Shown: positions 24,921 through 33,664, counted from the stretch's first letter. The stretch: DNA of 64,000 nucleotides from JANXUC01 sp964619065 (GCA_964619065.1 CAZUCC010000021.1:1-64000), one strand, 5' to 3'. Numbers and translations: made by a program. The notes: generated from the letters alone by a model not told the origin.

Positions 24921-25517
24921 GTGAAGCTATCGGTCTTTTGTGGTGTGAGTGTTGATGGATTTTTGGCTCGGCCAGACGATTCAGTGGACTTCCTCGACAC
25001 CGGCGAACACGTGCCGCACGGCTACGAGGAATTCATCAAAAGCGTGGATGTTGTTGTGATCGGGCGCAAGACCTACGAATTCGTTGTTCGGTACGGTAGT
25101 TGGGTGTATGGCAAGAAGCCTGTTGTCGTGCTGAGCACCCGACATCTGGATTTTTCATGGATCAAGAACGGCGTGGTCGAGCGGAGGTCCGGTGACCCTG
25201 CCGAGATCGTAAAACTTCTCCAAGCACGCGGCTGCAAACATGCGTATATCGACGGTGGCGTCACGATTCAGCGATTCCTGGCTGCGAAACTCATTGACCG
25301 AATGGTAGTCACACGCGTTCCAGTTCTTATTGGTCAAGGTGTTCCATTGTTTGGGCCTTTGCTGCATGACATCAAATTAAAACACGTTGCCACGCGCACC
25401 TATAGCGGCGGTCTGGTGCAGAGTGAATATGGGTTCAACTATGTGACTGGTAGCAGGACCCGCAAAACGAAGGGCCGCGCGAAAGGCAAGGAAGAACCAA
25501 AACAGCAAAAGCGTTGA
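24921..25517 (+). CDS. Dihydrofolate-reductase-like protein (RibD C-terminal type)
   Basis: 198 residues of the RibD_C/DHFR-like fold: VFCGVSVDGFLARPDDSVDFL at the N-terminus, VVVIGRKTYEFV, KPVVVLSTRHLD, AYIDGGVTIQRFL and VPVLIGQGVPLFG are all typical of the YwjB/YyaP-type family. Members bind NADPH, but their physiological substrates are largely unknown. Residues 176-198 are a Lys/Arg-rich tail. Start is GTG 24921 after a GGGAGGG site. Situated between two paralogous FAD oxidoreductases on the same strand. Confidence 0.88.
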   Translation: MKLSVFCGVSVDGFLARPDDSVDFLDTGEHVPHGYEEFIKSVDVVVIGRKTYEFVVRYGSWVYGKKPVVVLSTRHLDFSWIKNGVVERRSGDPAEIVKLLQARGCKHAYIDGGVTIQRFLAAKLIDRMVVTRVPVLIGQGVPLFGPLLHDIKLKHVATRTYSGGLVQSEYGFNYVTGSRTRKTKGRAKGKEEPKQQKR

Positions 25518-25695
25518 GGAGGTTGCTGATGTGCGCGTGATAGATTAACAATTCCTGCCGGGCGCCCCGCCCTTGTCGCGTTCTTTGCGATAGGTGGGTA
25601 TGTTGAGGAATACAGCGGCTTTAGCCGCCGAGGTAAGGTTTTGCACTAGGGCGCGCCATCTGGCGTGCTGAAAAATAGCTCGCAACAAGGACACC

Positions 25696-27282
25696 ATGCC
25701 CGAAACCCGCGACACACTCATTCTCGGAGGCGGCCACAACGGCCTTGTCACCGCATTTTATCTGGCGAAAGCGGGCTGCAAACCACTGGTCATCGAACGC
25801 CGTCCGCAGGTGGGAGGCGCCGCCATTACCGAGGAATTCCATCCTGGATTCCGCTGCTCCACTTTAGCCCACGCGGCCGGTCCGTTACGCGCCGAGATTG
25901 CGCGCGACATGAATCTCGAAGCCCACGGGCTGAAGATGATCCGCCCCGACGTTGGCGTCACAGCGCTGTCGCCGGAGGGTCAGGCGCTGCCACTCTTCAA
26001 CGACGTACAGCGCGCGGCGCAGGAAGTAGCTAAGTTTTCACAAAAAGATGCGGCGAAGTATTCCGAATTGCGTGCCACGATGGAAAAACTGGGCAAGGTG
26101 CTGCAACAAGCACTCGCGCTCACTCCACCCGACATCGACCACCCTGGCTCCAATGACCTCTGGGCGCTGTTGAAAACCGGCAAGGCGCTTAAGGGTCTGG
26201 GCAAGAAAGACATGTATCGTCTGCTGCGCTGGGGCCCGATGGCGGTTGCGGACTTCGTCAGCGAGTGGTTTGAGACCGACCTGCTCCGCGCCACTGTGGC
26301 CGCGCGTGGCGTTTTCGGAACATCGCTGGGACCGTGGTCTGCAGGCAGCACACTGGTTTTGCTGCTGCGCTCGGCGGGTGATCCGCATCCGGCAGGATCA
26401 GCCTGGCTCGCCCAAGGTGGCACGGGGACCATTACTCAGGCGATGGCGAAAGCTGCGCAAGCTGCCGGTGCAGAGATTCGCACAGGCGTTGAAGTCATTG
26501 AGATTCGTGTGAAGGACAGCTCCGCCACGAGCGTGGTCCTCAGCACCGGAGAAGAGATTGCCGCCCGCACCATTATTTCCAACGCCGATCCCAAGCGCAC
26601 CCTGCTCAAACTCGTAGACCCCATGCATCTTGACCCGAGCTTTCTGGAGAAGCTGCGCAACTACCGGTCTTTGGGCACAGTAGCGAAGGTCAACCTCGCG
26701 TTAGCAGGGGCGCCTAGCTTCACCGCGCTAGCTTCCGCCGACTCCGCAGCTCTGAACGGCCGCATTCACATTGGCCCGGGCATCGACTACATCGAACGCG
26801 CGTATGACGAATCGAAGTATGGCAATTTCTCCAAACAGCCGTATCTCGATATCATCATCCCCTCGCTGACCGATCCTTCGCTGGCGCCTGCGGGGAAACA
26901 CGTCATGTCGGTTTACATGCAGTACGCTCCTTACAAGCTGAAGGGCGACACCTGGGACAATCAGCGTGTCGCACTCGCCGACACGGTAGTCAAGACGCTG
27001 GCGCAATACGCGCCAACTCTGCCGTCGCAAATTTTGACGCACCAGATCATCACGCCGCAGGATTTGGAGGACACTTACGGAATGACAGGCGGCCACATCT
27101 TTCACGGGGAACTCTCGCTCGATCAGTTCTTCACCATGCGCCCGCTGCTCAACTGGGGGCGTTACCGGACACCGTTACGCAACCTGTACTTATGCGGCTC
27201 CGGCACGCATCCGGGCGATGGCTTAACAGGCGGATCAGGCGTCAATGCCGCGCGAGAGATACTAAAAGACCTAAAGAAGTGA
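25696..27282 (+). CDS. FAD-dependent phytoene-desaturase-like oxidoreductase (PYROXD2-type), copy 2
   Basis: 528 residues, clearly paralogous to the gene at 23.3 kb. It has LILGGGHNGLVTAFYLAKAG (FAD motif), ERRPQVGGAAITEEFHPGF, the shared signature IPSLTDPSLAPAGKHVMS and the C-terminal block LYLCGSGTHPGDGLTGGSG. ATG 25696 lies about 20 codons before the glycine motif end, normal for the family. The two copies with a DHFR-like gene between them look like an old tandem duplication. Followed 48 bases later by purU. Confidence 0.9.
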   Translation: MPETRDTLILGGGHNGLVTAFYLAKAGCKPLVIERRPQVGGAAITEEFHPGFRCSTLAHAAGPLRAEIARDMNLEAHGLKMIRPDVGVTALSPEGQALPLFNDVQRAAQEVAKFSQKDAAKYSELRATMEKLGKVLQQALALTPPDIDHPGSNDLWALLKTGKALKGLGKKDMYRLLRWGPMAVADFVSEWFETDLLRATVAARGVFGTSLGPWSAGSTLVLLLRSAGDPHPAGSAWLAQGGTGTITQAMAKAAQAAGAEIRTGVEVIEIRVKDSSATSVVLSTGEEIAARTIISNADPKRTLLKLVDPMHLDPSFLEKLRNYRSLGTVAKVNLALAGAPSFTALASADSAALNGRIHIGPGIDYIERAYDESKYGNFSKQPYLDIIIPSLTDPSLAPAGKHVMSVYMQYAPYKLKGDTWDNQRVALADTVVKTLAQYAPTLPSQILTHQIITPQDLEDTYGMTGGHIFHGELSLDQFFTMRPLLNWGRYRTPLRNLYLCGSGTHPGDGLTGGSGVNAAREILKDLKK

Positions 27283-27301
27283 GCTTGCATGAAGTTCGTG
27301 T

Positions 27302-27321
27302 GGGGCGGGCCCTCGCCTGCC
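27302..27321. repeat. Degenerate copy of the compact hairpin
   Basis: The bases ggggcgggccctcgcctgcc resemble the hairpin at 23195 with loop ccct, but the left arm pairs poorly with cgcctgcc. Probably a decayed member, just before purU. Confidence 0.35.
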
Positions 27322-27330
27322 ATGTAAGTT

Positions 27331-28185
27331 ATGAAAAATAACGTCGTCCTATTAATTTCCTGTCCCGACCGCAAAGGCTTGGTTGCCACCGTTTCCGATT
27401 TCATCTTCAAACACAACGGCAATATCGTTCACACCGACGAGCATACAGATGCCGAATTCGAGCGCTTCCTGATGCGGGTGGAATGGAACCTCGACGGATT
27501 CGATCTCCCTCTGCCCGATTTCCCGCGCATCTTTGCTCCCATAGCGGAACGGTTCGAGATGCAGTGGCGCGTAGCGAACTGCGCCGACCGGTTACGTATG
27601 GCGATCTTCGTCTCGAAATACGACCACTGCATGGCCGACCTGCTGTATCGCCAGCAGAGTGGCGAACTCGCCTGTGAAATTCCATTGATTCTGAGCAACC
27701 ACGACGACTGCCAGAAACTTGCCGGCTTTTACGGAATTCCCTTTGTCGTAATTCCGGTCACCAAAGAGAACAAGCCGCAAGCTGAGGCGCAACAGTTGCG
27801 TTTGCTGCGCGAGCACCGCATTGACCTCGTTGTTCTGGCACGGTACATGCAAGTATTGAGCCCCGAATTTATCCGCGAGTATCCCAGCCGCATCATCAAC
27901 ATTCACCACTCGTTTCTGCCGGCCTTCATCGGCGCCAAGCCCTATCATCAGGCGTTCGAACGCGGCGTGAAACTCATCGGCGCGACCAGTCATTACGTCA
28001 CGGAAGTTCTGGACGACGGCCCCATCATCGAGCAAGATGTGGTCCGTATTTCGCACCGCGACGCCCTGGACGACCTGCTGCAAAAGGGCCGCGACTTGGA
28101 GAAGGTTGTACTCTCGCGCGGCGTGCGCTGGCACCTGGAGAATCGCGTGCTTCTCTATGGGAACAAGACGGTCGTATTCCAATAG
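27331..28185 (+). CDS. purU: Formyltetrahydrofolate deformylase
   Basis: Hydrolyses 10-formyl-THF to formate and THF, balancing one-carbon pools against glycine metabolism. 284 residues, the usual length. An N-terminal ACT domain (LLISCPDRKGLVATVSDF, ~6-23) is followed by a formyltransferase-type catalytic domain with INIHHSFLPAFIGAKPYHQA, containing the Asn-His pair, and VTEVLDDGPIIEQD with the catalytic Asp. A short spacer separates it from the second FAD oxidoreductase. The context with gcvT/gcvH in the same region fits glycine-derived C1 flow, although the genes are not one operon. Confidence 0.96.
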   Translation: MKNNVVLLISCPDRKGLVATVSDFIFKHNGNIVHTDEHTDAEFERFLMRVEWNLDGFDLPLPDFPRIFAPIAERFEMQWRVANCADRLRMAIFVSKYDHCMADLLYRQQSGELACEIPLILSNHDDCQKLAGFYGIPFVVIPVTKENKPQAEAQQLRLLREHRIDLVVLARYMQVLSPEFIREYPSRIINIHHSFLPAFIGAKPYHQAFERGVKLIGATSHYVTEVLDDGPIIEQDVVRISHRDALDDLLQKGRDLEKVVLSRGVRWHLENRVLLYGNKTVVFQ

Positions 28186-28293
28186 CCCGCCCGGCCGCTG
28201 GCACTGTGCCGGTTACATTCGATGACACCCGTAACTTGCTTTCGCGCCACCTCCTCCTAAACTGGGTAGTGGTGCCGTTTCGCGTCCACAGGA

Positions 28294-29250
28294 TCAATCG
28301 AGTGGTTTGCTGCCAATCGTTATATGGATTCTGTCTCTTTTCCTGACCTTATCGCTGTCTTTCGTATCCCTCCCAACCAACGTCGGGAGACCCTCATCGT
28401 TAAGCTCCTTTCTAAGAGCCAGTACTGCTGGCAACCATTCCTTTAAATGTTCCTCTGGGATGCGGATCGCAATGCCGGAGGAAGCAACAATTCCGGCTTC
28501 GTCATTAAACGACATGACCCCAACATTTTCGACTTCAGGCTTATGGAATATCCAGCCGTTCGAGCGAAGCATCATGTCCATCAATTGCATAAGGGCTGTT
28601 GAATCCGAGTCGCTGCTTACCCACAAATCGAAAGGTACTCCTGGAAATGGTTTGATCTTGGAAGCAATTTGCTCTTGCTGTGATTCGCTGAGACTTCGCG
28701 GTGTTTTCAGCCTTGCTAATTCTCTACTGACCCTAAGAACTTCCTCTTTTGCATTTGCTGCTTGTTGCAGGGCGTCAGCTAAGTGCGACGCCGCAGATGC
28801 GGCTTGCGTTTTAGCGGACACAATGTCGGACTCAAAGGTATCGGCTTCTTTTCTAGCCCCTTTCGCTAGAGTCAAAGCATTTGAGGAGGAAGATGTCGCT
28901 TTGTCCGATTGCTCTTTCGCGCCTTTCGCTGCCCCCGCTGCTTCGGTAGCAGATGTCTTGGCATCGAGGGCACGTTTGTTAGCGTCGGAAATTTCACTGT
29001 CCGATATGACTTGGAGTTGGTGCGAGAACAGAAAGATTCCACCGTCTCCAACGAGTTCACCTAGCACGCCGACAATCACAAGCATTTCGCAAATCTTCAT
29101 TCGTCGGCTATGTGGATCGGGCGTTTTGTATTCGCCTACGAGACCAACAACGAGAATGATGCCGAATATGAATAGCACCAATTCTGACCAATTCAGGGCA
29201 GAGCTGGTGGCCACCTTTGACAGGGAAAATAGTGAGAAGAAATATTCCAT
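28294..29250 (-). CDS. Unknown membrane-anchored coiled-coil protein
   Basis: 318 residues, not recognised. Two hydrophobic helices near the N-terminus (LVLFIFGIILVVGLVG, ~27-42, and CEMLVIVGVLGELVGDGGIFLF, ~54-75) are followed by a long Ala/Ser/Lys-rich helical stretch (~85-200, repeating AKxxA patterns), almost certainly a coiled coil. The final ~110 residues form a mixed domain with SDSDSTALMQLMDMMLRSNG, FNDEAGIVASSGIAIRIPEE and the end RIHITIGSKPLD. AT-richer than its neighbours and opposite in direction to them; part of an apparent accessory island. Confidence 0.75.
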   Translation of the reverse strand: MEYFFSLFSLSKVATSSALNWSELVLFIFGIILVVGLVGEYKTPDPHSRRMKICEMLVIVGVLGELVGDGGIFLFSHQLQVISDSEISDANKRALDAKTSATEAAGAAKGAKEQSDKATSSSSNALTLAKGARKEADTFESDIVSAKTQAASAASHLADALQQAANAKEEVLRVSRELARLKTPRSLSESQQEQIASKIKPFPGVPFDLWVSSDSDSTALMQLMDMMLRSNGWIFHKPEVENVGVMSFNDEAGIVASSGIAIRIPEEHLKEWLPAVLALRKELNDEGLPTLVGRDTKDSDKVRKRDRIHITIGSKPLD

Positions 29251-29356
29251 ATCTCCCTACAGCCTCATGGGTGCTATCGGTTTTGCGATCCAAGCAATTG
29301 CCGTGCTGATTATAGCAATCAGGCGGTTTAAGGGTAAATAAATGTTAATATAACGC

Positions 29357-29385
29357 TTGACATTTGCCGTTATATTGCCTATATT
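29357..29385 (+). promoter_or_regulatory. Sigma-70-type promoter of the IS1-like gene
   Basis: TTGACA at 29357-29362 and TATATT at 29380-29385 are separated by exactly 17 bases. Transcription would start near 29392, just before the ATG at 29405, which supports that start and leaves a very short leader. Confidence 0.8.
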
Positions 29386-29404
29386 GTGCCTAGGTGAAGC
29401 GGCA

Positions 29405-30289
29405 ATGAACCAATTAAGCACAGCAAAACGGGCACAGATCATAGCGGCTCTAGTCGAGGGAAATTCGATTAACGCGACGTGCCGAATGCTTGGAGTCGGA
29501 AAACATACCGTGCTACGGTTGCTGGAAGATGCCGGATGCGCCTGCGCTGCCTATCACGATGTGATGGTTCGCGGCCTGAATAGCAAGCGCGTGCAGTGCG
29601 ATGAAATTTGGGCCTTCGTCTATGCCAAGCAAAAGAACGTAACGGCAGAGCAAATGGAACAAGGTGCCGGAGATGTTTGGACCTGGACGGCAATTGATGC
29701 CGACACTAAGCTAATCGTGTCCTACATGCTGGGGCATCGCGGCTTGAGTGTTGCGAAGGCATTCATGCAGGATGTTGCTAGCCGCATCTCGACTCGCGTC
29801 CAGATCACCACAGACGGGCACCGGGTCTATGCAGAGGCCGTAGAGGAGGCTTTTGGAGCCAATGTGGATTACGCGATGCTGGTTAAGATTTACGGCGCAT
29901 CCAACGACAACCCAGAGTCACGCTATAGCCCTGCTACCTGCATTGGATGCCGCACTGGAGTTCTTGCTGGCAGTCCAAACCCGGACCATATCAGCACCTC
30001 GTTCGTAGAGCGGCAAAACCTTTCGATGAGGATGGGAATGCGCCGCTTCACGCGCTTAACTAATGGTTTCAGCAAGAAGTTTGAGAACCACGCGCACCAA
30101 GTCGCGCTCTATTTTTTTCATTACAACTTCTGTCGGATACACAAGAGCCTTCGGGTTACGCCAGCAATGGAAGCGGGGCTAACAGATCACGTGTGGACTT
30201 TGGAGGAACTGGTTAGCTTGCTGCCTGAGAAAAAGCCGAACGCGAAGGCGGACAAAGCACTAGTTTTACAAGCACTCAATCGAGCATAA
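29405..30289 (+). CDS. IS1-type DDE transposase-like protein
   Basis: 294 residues. Residues ~15-45 form a helix-turn-helix (SINATCRMLGVGKHTVLRLL); the rest is an IS1-type DDE/RNase H domain: CDEIWAFV at 65-72, AIDADTK around 97-102, TTDGH with D137 and FVERQN with E202, likely catalytic acids, followed by MRRFTRLTNGFSKKFENH. A CIGC pair at 179-182 may bind zinc. ATG 29405 is chosen because the promoter just upstream would be transcribed from about 29392. No terminal inverted repeats were found around the gene, so it may be a stranded or domesticated transposase. The Phd-like gene follows after eight bases. Confidence 0.85.
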   Translation: MNQLSTAKRAQIIAALVEGNSINATCRMLGVGKHTVLRLLEDAGCACAAYHDVMVRGLNSKRVQCDEIWAFVYAKQKNVTAEQMEQGAGDVWTWTAIDADTKLIVSYMLGHRGLSVAKAFMQDVASRISTRVQITTDGHRVYAEAVEEAFGANVDYAMLVKIYGASNDNPESRYSPATCIGCRTGVLAGSPNPDHISTSFVERQNLSMRMGMRRFTRLTNGFSKKFENHAHQVALYFFHYNFCRIHKSLRVTPAMEAGLTDHVWTLEELVSLLPEKKPNAKADKALVLQALNRA

Positions 30290-30297
30290 GGGGATTT

Positions 30298-30504
30298 ATG
30301 GCAAAAGCAAATCAGGTTTCGATTCCGTATTTAGACCCAAGCGTGCAGCATGTTGGCATCAGCCGCTTGCGAGCGCTAAACGTAGCTCAACTGCGGGCAT
30401 TAGACAAGACGCTCGTGATTCAGGATAACGATAAACCACTGGCAGTGCTGCTCAAATATGAGCACTTTCTAGCGATGCAGGCAAAGATGCCCGATGAGGA
30501 ATAG
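30298..30504 (+). CDS. Phd/YefM-like small protein (putative antitoxin)
   Basis: 68 residues. The core HVGISRLRALNVAQLRALDKTLVIQDNDKPLAVLLKYEHF follows the Phd/YefM pattern of a short N-terminal beta-alpha DNA-binding unit followed by a helix, with IQDNDKPLAVLL typical. It is eight bases downstream of the IS1-type gene and surely on its transcript. No recognisable toxin gene is beside it, so it is either a solitary antitoxin-like regulator or partners the transposase-like protein. Its end is one base from the convergent small gene. Confidence 0.65.
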   Translation: MAKANQVSIPYLDPSVQHVGISRLRALNVAQLRALDKTLVIQDNDKPLAVLLKYEHFLAMQAKMPDEE

Positions 30505-30505
30505 G

Positions 30506-30730
30506 CTATTTATCTTCGGTCGCCTCGCGCACGATTCGCAAGGCATTTTGGCTTGAGTCCATCGGTTGGCACTTGTGAGCATCAAACTGCTTTTGGATCG
30601 CGTCGGTGCATTCTTTAACGCTATTGAGAGAAGTGGTGGGAGCCTTGAACTGCTGGCTACACGCAATACAGACCGCCAGGACTGGAGTAGAACCGATGTG
30701 CTTGACAATGCGGATGGCCCGTTTCGGCAT
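30506..30730 (-). CDS. Small conserved Cys-containing protein
   Basis: 74 residues, MPKRAIRIVKHIGSTPVLA followed by CIAC, a helical middle and HKCQ near residue 53, then SSQNALRIVREATEDK. The CxxC and HxC pattern suggests a zinc site. Proteins of this look are common in Acidobacteriota, but I know no function. The frame extends 17 codons upstream to 30781; MPKR at 30730 is the natural start. Confidence 0.7.
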   Translation of the reverse strand: MPKRAIRIVKHIGSTPVLAVCIACSQQFKAPTTSLNSVKECTDAIQKQFDAHKCQPMDSSQNALRIVREATEDK

Positions 30731-30808
30731 AACCACAGTCTCGCACACGTCCGATTCTCTAGCCAGCCCTGTGCAAAGCAAACGGCACCACTACCCTAAA
30801 CTGGCTCT

Positions 30809-31723
30809 ATGTGCAATCTTTCCGCGCGTTGCCATAGGCTTGTGCTTGCGATTGCCCTCCTGAGTGGGTCTCTGGCCGCCCAGAAACCGCAATCTGGTGA
30901 AGAGCTCCCCTTACCCGGCAAATCCGTGCCCGCGGATTATTCGAAACTTTCCGAACACAACATTGAGTGGCTGCAGACGCAGCCGCCTCAGGTGCAGGCA
31001 GAATTTCTGCTGCAGTCCGCGATCAATCACCAAAAGGGCGCTACAAATTTGATCGAGAAATTGGTCGACGACTGGCATGGCAAACTGCACGCCACTCCGC
31101 GTTGGGAGGTACTACAGGATTCGGCACTCTACTCCAGCGATTTGCGCGTGCGGGCGGCGGCGATCGAGATCAATCTGGCGGTCAGAAATTTAGCAAAAAC
31201 AGACGACGCTGCACTCGGATTAATCCAGTCTGCCGAAAAGCAATCCAGCAACCGCCCTTACGCAGCCTGGGAACTCGGCATGCTTGCGAATCGCGGCGTG
31301 CAAAAGGAGCGCATCCACGAGCTCCTGGCCACCTGGATTCATGACACCAACCAGCAGACGCGCTTCTGGGCCGTCGAAGGATTAGCTCACATGGGGACGG
31401 ACGAAACCATCAAGAACTTTCTTGATGTCTTTCGCAATGATCCGTCGCTTGAGGTCCGCGAGCGCGCGGGCTGCAGTCTGGCCAAGTCCGGCATGCTCAC
31501 CCGGGAACAGCGCATGCACGCTGTTCCTGGACTTCTGGAACTCACGGACGATCCCTCGTTGGACGCAACCACACGGGGTTGGATCTATCAGGCGCTGCGC
31601 GAAATCACCGATGTCTCCCTGCCGAACGACCCAGCCACCTGGCGGAACTGGTATGCCAGCCATGGCACCGAGCGCACGCAGCAATTTCGTGCGGAGAGCT
31701 GGGCGGTCTTAGGGAATAACTGA
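30809..31723 (+). CDS. Secreted HEAT-repeat protein
   Basis: 304 residues. The signal peptide (LVLAIALLSGSLAAQ) is followed by an alpha-helical repeat body: SLEVRERAGCSLAKSG, TRFWAVEGLAHMG, LRVRAAAIEINLA are HEAT/PBS-type helices, expected to form a curved scaffold for protein binding. It ends in a Trp-rich stretch (PATWRNWYASH). No enzyme motif is seen. Plus-strand lone gene after the accessory island. Confidence 0.78.
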   Translation: MCNLSARCHRLVLAIALLSGSLAAQKPQSGEELPLPGKSVPADYSKLSEHNIEWLQTQPPQVQAEFLLQSAINHQKGATNLIEKLVDDWHGKLHATPRWEVLQDSALYSSDLRVRAAAIEINLAVRNLAKTDDAALGLIQSAEKQSSNRPYAAWELGMLANRGVQKERIHELLATWIHDTNQQTRFWAVEGLAHMGTDETIKNFLDVFRNDPSLEVRERAGCSLAKSGMLTREQRMHAVPGLLELTDDPSLDATTRGWIYQALREITDVSLPNDPATWRNWYASHGTERTQQFRAESWAVLGNN

Positions 31724-31936
31724 AAACGGTAACAACTGAAACTTGCATCGAGAAACTTACCGTCCCTGGAAAGTTGCTCGCTTCTCTATGGAAACAAAGA
31801 CAGTTGTTTCTATTTCAGATCGGTTCCGCCCGTTCTAAACATTTCGCTTTACTTAACGCAGTCCTGCTTCGAGAATTGTTCCAGGCAGTGAATCCCGCAG
31901 CTGTGTAGTTGGGCCCTTGACGCTTGCAACTCTCCC

Positions 31937-31944
31937 GGAGGTGA
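31937..31944 (+). promoter_or_regulatory. Strong ribosome-binding site deciding a TTG start
   Basis: GGAGGTGA, a near-perfect anti-16S match, ends four bases before TTG 31949, which begins the M15 peptidase frame. Confidence 0.7.
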
Positions 31945-31948
31945 CGCC

Positions 31949-32530
31949 TTGGGCAACTTTTTCACGGATGTTATTGAGCAAGACCCACGCTTTCATTCCT
32001 GTAAATCAATCCACGACATGGACTTACTGGAGCCGGTTACGCGCTCTTTGGTGCAGCAGGTGCTCGAAGAGGCAGCGACACTCGGCATTGCTCTGATGGT
32101 GTTCGAGACGTACCGCAGCCAGGAACGCCAATTGGATCTGTTCCAACAAGGCAAATCGCAATTGCATACGGTGGGAGTCCACCACTATGGTTTGGCCTGC
32201 GATTTAGTGCGAGATGTTGCGGGAGCACCCTCGTGGGACGGGGACTTTTCGTTCCTCAGGACCATTGCCCGGCGCCACCAGCTGATTTGGGGCGGAGACT
32301 GGGGCACGCCAGGCCAGCCGCATAAGTTGTTCGACGCCGTGCACGTGCAGCGGTGCAGCGTGGCACGTCAGGATGCGTTATTTCGCGGCGAGTGGTATCC
32401 CGACGCTGATTACGATCCCTACAAAGACCTGGACCAGGGGAACGGCACGATTAACGTGATGGCGAGCGCGGCGGCATTAGTCGGCAGCGCGAGCAGCCTG
32501 ATCGAGTCCGGCTTGGAGACCTGTTTTTAG
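31949..32530 (+). CDS. M15-family zinc peptidase (peptidoglycan L,D- or D,D-peptidase)
   Basis: 193 residues. Zinc-site blocks are HHYGLACDLV (H-x6-D, ~76-85) and FDAVHVQ (~127-133), plus the FETYRSQERQ stretch that resembles endolysin and VanY-type peptidases. Likely cleaves peptidoglycan stem peptides. No signal peptide is evident, which is more like phage endolysins, yet no other phage genes surround it. The start is TTG at 31949, fixed by the strong GGAGGTGA site. Its 3' end overlaps the convergent Rieske oxygenase gene by 54 bases. Confidence 0.82.
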   Translation: MGNFFTDVIEQDPRFHSCKSIHDMDLLEPVTRSLVQQVLEEAATLGIALMVFETYRSQERQLDLFQQGKSQLHTVGVHHYGLACDLVRDVAGAPSWDGDFSFLRTIARRHQLIWGGDWGTPGQPHKLFDAVHVQRCSVARQDALFRGEWYPDADYDPYKDLDQGNGTINVMASAAALVGSASSLIESGLETCF

Positions 32531-33664
32531 GTCTTGAGCCAGCAGGCGGTGGAAGAGATACTCCCCGCTTTCCCGGCGGACTGAGAGTCGGCCCGCTCCG
32601 TAAGCCCGGGACTTCAGCCCACGCTGCACGGATTCGCAGATGCCCTCGTCTTCATCCTGCACGCGGTCCCCTACGGCCACGCTCTGGGCGTTGTATGCCT
32701 TGGCCGCATCGCTTACGTCGGCGAAGTAGAAATCGAAAATGATCAGGCAGTGATCGGTATCGACCGGCAGCACCAGGTTCGTATCCATGTAGCCGGCATA
32801 GCAATTGATCATGAAGTTGGGATAGAGCCAGTAGTAGTAAGCGCGGTCCCCGGTGCGGGTAGCAGAGGTTGCGGCATCTTCGCTGGACGACACCATGGGG
32901 CTCGATTGCAGGCAATAACGGACGTCGCTCTCGATGGTGTACTGCGTGTAGTCGAGAACGCTGCTCAGCCCCTTGTGTAAATGCGGCACGTGGTAGCCAC
33001 CATCAAGGTAATTGTCGACAAAGACTTTCCAGTTGCAGTTGAGCTTGTAGGTCTTGCGTTGAAAAAAGCCAAGTTTGGAAACCTCGAGCGGAGCCAGCCG
33101 CGGCGCCATCGATCCCAGGAACTCCGCGAGCGGCAGGGGATGCGGGTCGAGATGCACGAAGACGAAGCTTTCCCACGTATCGACGGTGACCGGGACCAGT
33201 CCGTTTTTTGCCGGATCGAAGTTCTGCACACCACCGAACTCGGGCACGCCTTTCAGCGCGCCGTCCAGACCGTAGCTCCAGCCGTGATAGGGGCAGCGCA
33301 GAATGCTGGCATGGCCGCAGGGCTCGGTCATGACGGCGGCAGCATGGTGGCGGCAGACGTTGAAGAATGCTCGTAGCAAGCCCTCCTGGCCTCGTACAAC
33401 AACGATGGGCTCGCCCGCGACGTTCGCAGTCAGATAGTCGCCAGGCTTTGTGACTTGGTCAACGCGACCCACTACCTGCCATGTCCGACTGAAGACCGTC
33501 TTGCTCTCCAACTCGGCAATGCGGTCGTCGATATACCAGGACGCGGGAATTGTCTGCGCTTCCGCCAGAGGGGCGCGGTCATTGTAAGAGAAGAGAATAT
33601 CGCGAACGCTCGGTTCGTTAATTGGGGCCATCGATGGGGTCTCCGCCACTGCGGCAAAACTCAA
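32477..33664 (-). CDS. Rieske aromatic-ring/choline-type oxygenase, alpha subunit
   Basis: 395-residue non-haem iron oxygenase. N-terminal Rieske ligands are CRHH near residue 105 and CPYHGW near 125; the catalytic mononuclear site DNYLDGGYHVPHLH (His-His pair with a more distal Asp) follows near 216-229. The overall size and the SVRDILFSYNDRAPLAEA front resemble choline monooxygenase and betaine demethylase relatives more than aromatic dioxygenases. A glycine-betaine/choline role would fit the GcvT paralogue and gcv genes, but the reductase is not nearby. Overlaps the M15 gene convergently. Confidence 0.88.
   Translation of the reverse strand: MSFAAVAETPSMAPINEPSVRDILFSYNDRAPLAEAQTIPASWYIDDRIAELESKTVFSRTWQVVGRVDQVTKPGDYLTANVAGEPIVVVRGQEGLLRAFFNVCRHHAAAVMTEPCGHASILRCPYHGWSYGLDGALKGVPEFGGVQNFDPAKNGLVPVTVDTWESFVFVHLDPHPLPLAEFLGSMAPRLAPLEVSKLGFFQRKTYKLNCNWKVFVDNYLDGGYHVPHLHKGLSSVLDYTQYTIESDVRYCLQSSPMVSSSEDAATSATRTGDRAYYYWLYPNFMINCYAGYMDTNLVLPVDTDHCLIIFDFYFADVSDAAKAYNAQSVAVGDRVQDEDEGICESVQRGLKSRAYGAGRLSVRRESGEYLFHRLLAQDLKTGLQAGLDQAARAAD

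Noticed and set aside
29357..29404. Earlier start of the IS1-type gene at 29357
   Set aside because: Those bases are the -35/-10 promoter; transcription would begin after them.
31949..32530. Prophage signal from the endolysin-like M15 peptidase
   Set aside because: No holin, integrase, capsid or other phage gene is nearby.
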